Under the pieces are notes generated by a model. That model saw only the letters and a list, made by a program, of their open reading frames with translations. It did no database searches and was not told the DNA's origin. Both the position numbers and the translations under genes were made by a program. 46,271 nucleotides of DNA, taken from NCBI GenBank assembly GCA_003554785.1, contig PWHG01000071.1:1-46271 (forward strand), read 5' to 3'. Below, piece after piece: positions 42,201 to 46,271 of this stretch. Position 1 is the stretch's first letter; each line of letters starts with the position of its first letter. The DNA is from Candidatus Falkowiibacteriota bacterium. Lineage in GTDB: Bacteria; Patescibacteriota; Patescibacteriia; Patescibacteriales; UBA12465.

Positions 42201-43067
42201 TTAATTTTTAAAATATTTCTTTGCTCTTAAAGCCACTAATTTCTCAAATCCAGAAAAACTATGGTCAGCTCCTTTGATTATCTCTGTTTTAATCCTTCTT
42301 GAGTCCAAGTCCTTGCTGAACCAATCAGCAATATGCTCAGCTGGGCGATCTAGATACTTATCTTCATCCCCTAGCAGTACATAAATTGGTATTTTTACTT
42401 TTCTTAAAATCTTTGCCCTTTTTGATTCTTGGCTGTAGCAAAAAATTTCCTCTAAACTGTTTTGACTATATAAACTTAAAAATCTTTGTGCATCTATATA
42501 AATAGGCCAAATATTAAGTGGTAGCAACTCATCTCCCTTTTTATTTTCAACCTGTTTTTTAGAAAATTTATGAGCTTTTTCAAATTGATACTTGCTAGAA
42601 AAATTTAAAACCCCAGCTAAATCACTAATTGGAGATAGCAAAACAACTGCTTTTACCTTTTTATCAGGTTTTTTAGATAAATAGTAAATTGACTTTTGAC
42701 AGCCAGTTGAGTGACCAACAAGAATTATTTTTTTAGGCTTTAACTTTTTCACCCACTGAACTGCTCCACCTATGTCATCTAAACTGTCAGTAAATTTTTC
42801 ATGAGCACTGCCAATGGTTTTAGATTTATACTTCCCTTTTTCTTTAACTTGGCTAAATCTTGATATAATTTCATTTCCACGATTATTAAAAGCAAAAACA
42901 GCCGAGTTCTTCCCAGCTAGTTTTTGATAAAGCTCAGCTTTTCTAAAAACAGAACTACCCAGTCCATGTATAAAAATATATATTGTTTCCGGATTTTTTT
43001 TGCCAATATAAAAGCCAAACAATTCTAATTTCTTAGGTGTTAAAAATTTTACTAGTTCAAATTTCAT
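42201..43067 (-). CDS. Alpha/beta-hydrolase family protein
   Basis: 288 residues. IFIHGLGSSVF is the oxyanion-side HG motif, LVGHSTGCQ the nucleophile elbow with Ser, LLGDEDKYLD the acid (Asp) and GADHSFSG the catalytic His. A helical lid region lies between about 150 and 215. It is a soluble hydrolase, possibly an esterase or lipase-like enzyme; the substrate is unknown. A TG-extended -10 (43074-43082) places +1 on its ATG, so it is probably a leaderless single-gene unit, divergent from the plus-strand gene at 43196. Confidence 0.88.
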   Translation of the reverse strand: MKFELVKFLTPKKLELFGFYIGKKNPETIYIFIHGLGSSVFRKAELYQKLAGKNSAVFAFNNRGNEIISRFSQVKEKGKYKSKTIGSAHEKFTDSLDDIGGAVQWVKKLKPKKIILVGHSTGCQKSIYYLSKKPDKKVKAVVLLSPISDLAGVLNFSSKYQFEKAHKFSKKQVENKKGDELLPLNIWPIYIDAQRFLSLYSQNSLEEIFCYSQESKRAKILRKVKIPIYVLLGDEDKYLDRPAEHIADWFSKDLDSRRIKTEIIKGADHSFSGFEKLVALRAKKYFKN

Positions 43068-43073
43068 ATTTTA

Positions 43074-43082
43074 ATCTTAACA
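43074..43082 (-). promoter_or_regulatory. Hydrolase extended -10 (leaderless register)
   Basis: The minus strand reads TGTTAAGAT, ending six bases before the ATG; +1 would be 43067. TTTAAA at 43102-43097 is a possible -35 with 17-base spacing. Confidence 0.5.
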
Positions 43083-43108
43083 TAAATTTAAGCTTTTTTA
43101 AATTAGCA

Positions 43109-43137
43109 TTGACATAATATAAAATTTATGATATTGT
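43109..43137 (+). promoter_or_regulatory. Strong promoter of the 43196 gene
   Basis: TTGACA (43109-43114), a 17-base spacer, then TATTGT (43132-43137) with an upstream TG at 43129. It combines a consensus -35 and an extended -10. The predicted start is near 43144, leaving a leader of about 52 bases. Confidence 0.75.
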
Positions 43138-43182
43138 TAATCGAAGTACTTTAAAACAAAAAAACAATAAAAATCAAAAAAC

Positions 43183-43189
43183 AGGAGGG
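43183..43189 (+). promoter_or_regulatory. Strong Shine-Dalgarno that decides the start
   Basis: AGGAGGG is the only full-strength Shine-Dalgarno noticed in the window. It abuts an ATG at 43190 (no spacer) and lies six bases before a second in-frame ATG at 43196, which has the optimal distance and is therefore the preferred start. Confidence 0.85.
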
Positions 43190-43195
43190 ATGAAA

Positions 43196-43627
43196 ATGAT
43201 AAAAAAGCAAGTAAATGCAAATTATGAAATTATGGCCACTTTTAAAAATGTTAAATTAAAAGTGCCAAATAAAAATGATAAACATTTGAAGTTTATTGCT
43301 GAGCACCAAATAATTAACGGAAACCAAGAAATTGTTGGTATACCTAATCACTACCGAAGGGGTGATATTTTTGATGGTAACTTTCTTACTAGAAGGTTTT
43401 ATATTGACCCTTCCCTTTTAGGAACAATTATCGTTGCCGACGAGGTAAGGATAGTTTCTAAAATTGACCTAGTTAAGAACCAAGTTTGTTTAATTATTGA
43501 TATAATTAAACAAGACTTAAATGAGATTAAACCACAGTATATTCTTAAATGTGGTTCACCTTTAAAGGGTGAAAACTCATTTCAGATACCAGGAACCGAC
43601 AAGCAGGTTAGCTTCTTGTCGGTGTAA
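43196..43627 (+). CDS. Unknown small protein in a strongly expressed stand-alone cassette
   Basis: 143 residues from ATG 43196, or 145 from 43190. I do not recognise the family. The chain starts basic (MIKKQVNANYE), then alternates short hydrophobic and polar runs that suggest a beta-rich soluble domain: FKNVKLKVPNK, FIAEHQIING, EIVGIPNHYRRGDIF, LGTIIVADEVRIVSKI, NQVCLIIDIIKQ and YILKCGSPLKG. No transmembrane helix, signal peptide or catalytic motif is visible; two Cys are present. The gene has a consensus-like promoter, a leader, an AGGAGGG Shine-Dalgarno and a GC-rich terminator, all stronger than those of its neighbours, so it is probably abundant or regulated separately. It is divergent from the hydrolase. 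Confidence 0.7.
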   Translation: MIKKQVNANYEIMATFKNVKLKVPNKNDKHLKFIAEHQIINGNQEIVGIPNHYRRGDIFDGNFLTRRFYIDPSLLGTIIVADEVRIVSKIDLVKNQVCLIIDIIKQDLNEIKPQYILKCGSPLKGENSFQIPGTDKQVSFLSV

Positions 43628-43633
43628 AAAAAC

Positions 43634-43662
43634 AAAAGCCGCTGCACAATGCAACGGCTTTT
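43634..43662 (+). terminator. Strong intrinsic terminator
   Basis: Stem aaaagccg/cggctttt around a 13-base loop that itself contains TGCA repeats, followed on the plus strand by a run of T (cggctttttttctt). The minus strand also has a T-rich tract, so it may close the convergent esterase/small-ORF unit too. Confidence 0.9.
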
Positions 43663-43684
43663 TTTCTTTATTTAAAATAAATAA

Positions 43685-43804
43685 TTATTTATAACGACTG
43701 ATATTTTTATACATTAAAAATAAATCCACAAAAGCATTCATGAATCGCCCCTTGGTTCCTTCACTAAAACTTTCTTTTAATTTATCACTGAATTTTTTAA
43801 TCAT
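43685..43804 (-). CDS. Possible 39-residue small protein
   Basis: Frame from ATG 43804 to TAA at 43685. The product is basic and amphipathic (starts MIKKFSDKLKESFSEG, ends FLMYKNISRYK), with a likely helix through the middle. Coding evidence is indirect: a TTGTTA-N17-TATAAT promoter at 43834-43862 lies just upstream, the frame fills the gap between the esterase stop and the shared terminator, and the start MIKK is typical. Family unknown; it may be a spurious frame. Confidence 0.4.
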   Translation of the reverse strand: MIKKFSDKLKESFSEGTKGRFMNAFVDLFLMYKNISRYK

Positions 43805-43833
43805 ATTTATTTACAATTTATATTACATTTAAT

Positions 43834-43862
43834 ATTATAACCTATTTAAAAAAAATTAACAA
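43834..43862 (-). promoter_or_regulatory. Candidate promoter of the 39-residue ORF
   Basis: The minus strand reads TTGTTA (43862-43857), a 17-base spacer, then TATAAT (43839-43834). The predicted start near 43827 gives a leader of about 23 bases. Confidence 0.5.
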
Positions 43863-43868
43863 ATTTAT

Positions 43869-45170
43869 CTATTTTATTGAATTTAAGTGCTCTGTATTGC
43901 TAATAAATATTAAGGCGTCATAGCGATCACTGACTATTGTTTCTACATAACTGTGCTTATCATACATAGGATTATAGACTACACCCTTAGCTCGGTGGCC
44001 AATTTTTTCACTTAAGAATTTTGGTAAATTATCATTAAGTAATATATAAAAATTATCTAAGTCCTTTTTGTTTAATATATACTCTAAACTACCTTCCCTA
44101 GCGTTTGGTATCATAAAAGCTCTTTCTGCTTCCTGCCAAGCATGTGAGGCAGTTACTGTTCCGCTGAAAGTAGAGAAACCGACAGCAAAAACTTTATCAT
44201 CATCATATTTTTCTCTAAGTAATTGTCCAATATTTATACTTCCCTTTTCTTTCATATCAGTTGCTCGGGCATCACCAATATGAGTGTTATGTGCCCAGAC
44301 AATTGCTTTTGAGTTTTCTCCATAATAGTTTAATAAATTATTAAACCTATCCTTCATCCCCTCTACTCTCGCATTCCAAGCTCTAGAGTCTGGATATAAA
44401 TTAGCTCGATAATGCATCTCTCCATAAACCACTACTTTAGCGTTTTGAGCAATATTAAAATATTCATAAGTATCTTGACTATTTTCTTTAACAATTTCTA
44501 AAGCCTCTAAAACAGGCTTTTGACAATTATTTTTCTCTTCATATAAATCTTGGATATATGAAGAATAATCATCTTGATAATCTAATAAACAAGTATATAA
44601 ATCTTTTATTTCATCTGCTATTGACTTATCATTATCTCTAAAATAATCAATAACCTCGTCCATAGAATTACTTAAACCATAGACATCCATACCATAAACA
44701 CCCACACGTCTATCTTCCTCTAAATTTAAATTATATTTTCTTAACCATTCAATAAATTCTAAAAACTCATAATTTGCCCACATCCAGGTTGGCCAACGCT
44801 CAAAATTCTCCATTATTTCATAAGCTCCACCCTTAGGGTGAGATAAGTGTTTAACATATAAATTTAATTTGTAAATTGAATCCCAATCACCTTCAACTAA
44901 TATAAAATTAAAGTCATGTTCACTAATTAAACGCTGAGTAATTTTTTTTCTCCAAATATAATAATCAGCTGTACCATGAGAAGTTTCGCCCAACAGAACA
45001 TATGAACTGTTTGATGCCTGTTTTGTTAATTCGTCTAAATCTTCATATTGGTTTAAGGGATGTAAGTCTAAACTTTTATTATTATAATAATAAAAAAAAC
45101 CGGCTAAAGTAAAAGAAGCTAAACCGATAATCAATAATATTAAAATTGTCTTATTTTTTCTCTTTTTCAT
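43869..45170 (-). CDS. Membrane-anchored erythromycin-esterase-like protein
   Basis: 433 residues. An N-terminal anchor (ILILLIIGLASFTLAGFFYYY) puts the rest outside the membrane. The Ere fold is clear: LLGETSHGTADYYIWR with the catalytic His and a Glu-rich metal/water site, ILVEGDWDS, VGVYGMDVYG, VVYGEMHYRAN and IVWAHNTHIGDA. Founding members hydrolyse macrolide lactones, but most homologues, including succinoglycan-associated ones, have other or unknown substrates. A membrane-anchored form in this organism need not give drug resistance. It overlaps the upstream small membrane protein gene by 20 bases. Confidence 0.85.
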   Translation of the reverse strand: MKKRKNKTILILLIIGLASFTLAGFFYYYNNKSLDLHPLNQYEDLDELTKQASNSSYVLLGETSHGTADYYIWRKKITQRLISEHDFNFILVEGDWDSIYKLNLYVKHLSHPKGGAYEIMENFERWPTWMWANYEFLEFIEWLRKYNLNLEEDRRVGVYGMDVYGLSNSMDEVIDYFRDNDKSIADEIKDLYTCLLDYQDDYSSYIQDLYEEKNNCQKPVLEALEIVKENSQDTYEYFNIAQNAKVVVYGEMHYRANLYPDSRAWNARVEGMKDRFNNLLNYYGENSKAIVWAHNTHIGDARATDMKEKGSINIGQLLREKYDDDKVFAVGFSTFSGTVTASHAWQEAERAFMIPNAREGSLEYILNKKDLDNFYILLNDNLPKFLSEKIGHRAKGVVYNPMYDKHSYVETIVSDRYDALIFISNTEHLNSIK

Positions 45171-45540
45171 GATTTAATTTAATTTTACCAATAATATTAA
45201 GACACTTTAAAGCTAAAAATGACCAGACAAGGGTAAATATACCTAAAGAAAGGGCTAAAATTAAGAAGTTGCGAAGAATTAATGACAAACCGACGCTAAT
45301 AAAACCCCAGATAGAAAAAACAATAAAAACTACACCTAAAGCTCCGCCAACTATAGAAAATACTCGCAAAACCATTCTGTATTTACTATTTTCAGAGCAA
45401 TACAGAAAAGAAACAATTCCCCAGACAATAAAGAACAAAGAAAAAACCACAAACCAAAAAGCAAGGGGTAAATAAATTAAAATTAATAAACCTAGTAGTG
45501 AGCCAAAAAAGGAAAATATTTGTAGATGTTTTTTAATCAT
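45151..45540 (-). CDS. Small four-helix membrane protein of unknown function
   Basis: 129 residues with about four membrane segments: LLGLLILIYLPLAFWFVVF, IVGGALGVVFIVFSIWGF and LILALSLGIFTLVWSFLAL are the clearest. A basic C-terminal tail (KLNHEKEKK) follows. No known family was recognised. It overlaps the esterase-like gene by 20 bases, so the two are translated together and may form a pair. Confidence 0.6.
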   Translation of the reverse strand: MIKKHLQIFSFFGSLLGLLILIYLPLAFWFVVFSLFFIVWGIVSFLYCSENSKYRMVLRVFSIVGGALGVVFIVFSIWGFISVGLSLILRNFLILALSLGIFTLVWSFLALKCLNIIGKIKLNHEKEKK

Positions 45541-45547
45541 TATCTAT

Positions 45548-45556
45548 ATTTTAGCA
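45548..45556 (-). promoter_or_regulatory. Extended -10 before the small membrane protein (near-leaderless)
   Basis: The minus strand reads TGCTAAAAT ending seven bases before the ATG at 45540; the predicted leader is about one base. Confidence 0.45.
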
Positions 45557-45570
45557 AAAAAAACATATAA

Positions 45571-46271
45571 TTAAAAGCGACGACGAAGTACACTATAAAC
45601 AGAAACTGGAGTTTTAAAATAAATTATTACTTTTTGACCACCGCCACCACCGTGTGCCTCTAAGATCTCATTATAAGCTAAATCATACATTTCCTTGAGT
45701 CGCCATTTCTTTGAATTATAAGGCGGGCTAATTAACTCTAAGTTGTCATATATTTTTAATGAATTATGAACTTTAAAAGTAACAGCATATTTATCTTTTT
45801 TTATCTTTTTACAACCTGTAACTTGACCACAAAACTCCCAATTTGGAGTACTTTTACTATCTTTAAAGTTTTGCTTGTTATCCTTTTTATTACCAAACAT
45901 TAAACCTTCACTAAAACCTCGATGAACTAACTTTGTTTCAAGTTCTTTGTATAAAAAATTTATTCTCTTTTTTCTCTCCTGTATTTTAGTTTTATTATAA
46001 TGCAAATCAATAGCTTCACGATAGGCACCAACTACATTAGCTAAATAGTATACACTTTTAGCTCGACCTTCTATTTTAAACGCTGAAATCCCAGTCTTTA
46101 TCATCTCCTCAATTCTTTTAATTAAACACATATCAAGGGAGTTAAGTAAGTATGTGCCATTTTTATCTTCACCAACTATCAAAGATTCTTCTTTATTTTT
46201 TGGCTTTATTTCATACTCCCAGCGACAAGGTTGAACACAGTCACCTAAATTAGCGTTGCGAGACAGAAAAT
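45571..46271 (-). CDS. trhP: Peptidase U32 family / TrhP-like tRNA hydroxylation protein (partial at right edge)
   Basis: The frame is open to the window edge, so the N-terminal part is missing; no internal start need be invoked. The visible start reads LSRNANLGDCVQPCRWEYE, the family's conserved Asn and Cys pair, followed by YLLNSLDMCLIKRI and FKIEGRAKSVYY. A C-terminal beta domain (about the last 100 residues) is typical of the collagenase-like U32 group. Members YegQ/TrhP form 5-hydroxyuridine at tRNA position 34 with prephenate and Fe-S; older names call them collagenase-like proteases. Which activity applies is uncertain. The C-terminus has a Gly-rich run (HGGGGGQ). Confidence 0.85.
   Translation of the reverse strand, partial: FLSRNANLGDCVQPCRWEYEIKPKNKEESLIVGEDKNGTYLLNSLDMCLIKRIEEMIKTGISAFKIEGRAKSVYYLANVVGAYREAIDLHYNKTKIQERKKRINFLYKELETKLVHRGFSEGLMFGNKKDNKQNFKDSKSTPNWEFCGQVTGCKKIKKDKYAVTFKVHNSLKIYDNLELISPPYNSKKWRLKEMYDLAYNEILEAHGGGGGQKVIIYFKTPVSVYSVLRRRF

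Noticed and set aside
43869-45170. Macrolide resistance gene
   Set aside because: Only fold-level similarity to erythromycin esterases is seen; most homologues are not resistance enzymes and no resistance context is present.

Overview
The window looks like part of a small, AT-rich genome of the candidate phyla radiation (Patescibacteria). This is an inference from gene content and style. There is a DUF4012 protein beside a GT4 glycosyltransferase and a one-TM protein with long beta-rich ectodomains, secreted proteins with the GKILLQVE..GEAWYVSP repeat, a MurF without its N-terminal domain, a pyruvate kinase without its C-terminal domain and a half-length TsaB. Translation uses the standard code: ATGA/GTGA junctions show UGA working as stop, which argues against the UGA-glycine lineages. 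Nearly all genes are on the minus strand in tight operons; only rnhB, a response regulator and one small unknown gene are on the plus strand. No rRNA, tRNA, CRISPR array, IS element or phage gene was seen. Both window edges cut genes: a NuoF-like flavoprotein on the left and a U32 peptidase/TrhP on the right.

Layout (minus strand, read from high to low coordinates). 46271-43685: U32 protein, a small membrane protein, an anchored erythromycin-esterase-like protein and a 39-residue ORF. 43190-43662 (+): an isolated unknown gene with its own strong promoter, a strong Shine-Dalgarno and a strong terminator. 43067-38333: alpha/beta hydrolase, a His/Glu-rich small protein, a UMPH-1-like nucleotidase, an ADP-forming acetyl-CoA synthetase and a membrane protein. 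37672-38346 (+): orphan OmpR-type regulator. 37550-35498: hisS and a HAD phosphatase. 34854-35495 (+): rnhB. 34795-30309: methyltransferase, nitroreductase, Gmad2-type protein, cysS, dus, tsaB. 30121-25001: division/wall cluster mraZ-rsmH-ftsL-ftsI-murF. 24930-21298: rmlD, rmlA, GT2 and a sigma-region-4/HARE-HTH regulator. 21165-8452: nine tightly packed genes mixing envelope proteins, a degenerate TGT homologue, pyruvate kinase, enolase, a phosphoesterase and rlmN. 8404-5668: Fe-type superoxide dismutase, histidine phosphatase and a secreted transglutaminase-like protein. 5225-1: rpsB-tsf, ricT, then GAPDH, an SDR oxidoreductase and the NuoF-like protein.

Together the genes suggest a fermentative cell. 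Lower glycolysis (GAPDH, enolase, pyruvate kinase) feeds acetyl-CoA, and ADP-forming acetyl-CoA synthetase would conserve ATP as acetate is released. NADH from GAPDH may be reoxidised through the NuoF-like flavoprotein encoded in the same operon. Peptidoglycan, dTDP-rhamnose glycan and surface-protein genes show a decorated Gram-positive-type envelope.

The most striking non-gene signals concern initiation. Almost no start has a Shine-Dalgarno; the bases before the ATG are nearly pure A/T. At least four transcription units (rmlD, the methyltransferase, rnhB, the alpha/beta hydrolase) have a -10 element ending exactly six bases before the ATG, which predicts leaderless mRNAs, and two more fall within two bases. 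Against this background the plus-strand gene at 43196, with AGGAGGG at ideal spacing, stands out. The strongest protein-level oddity is the TGT homologue, which has lost all four zinc ligands but keeps both catalytic aspartates.
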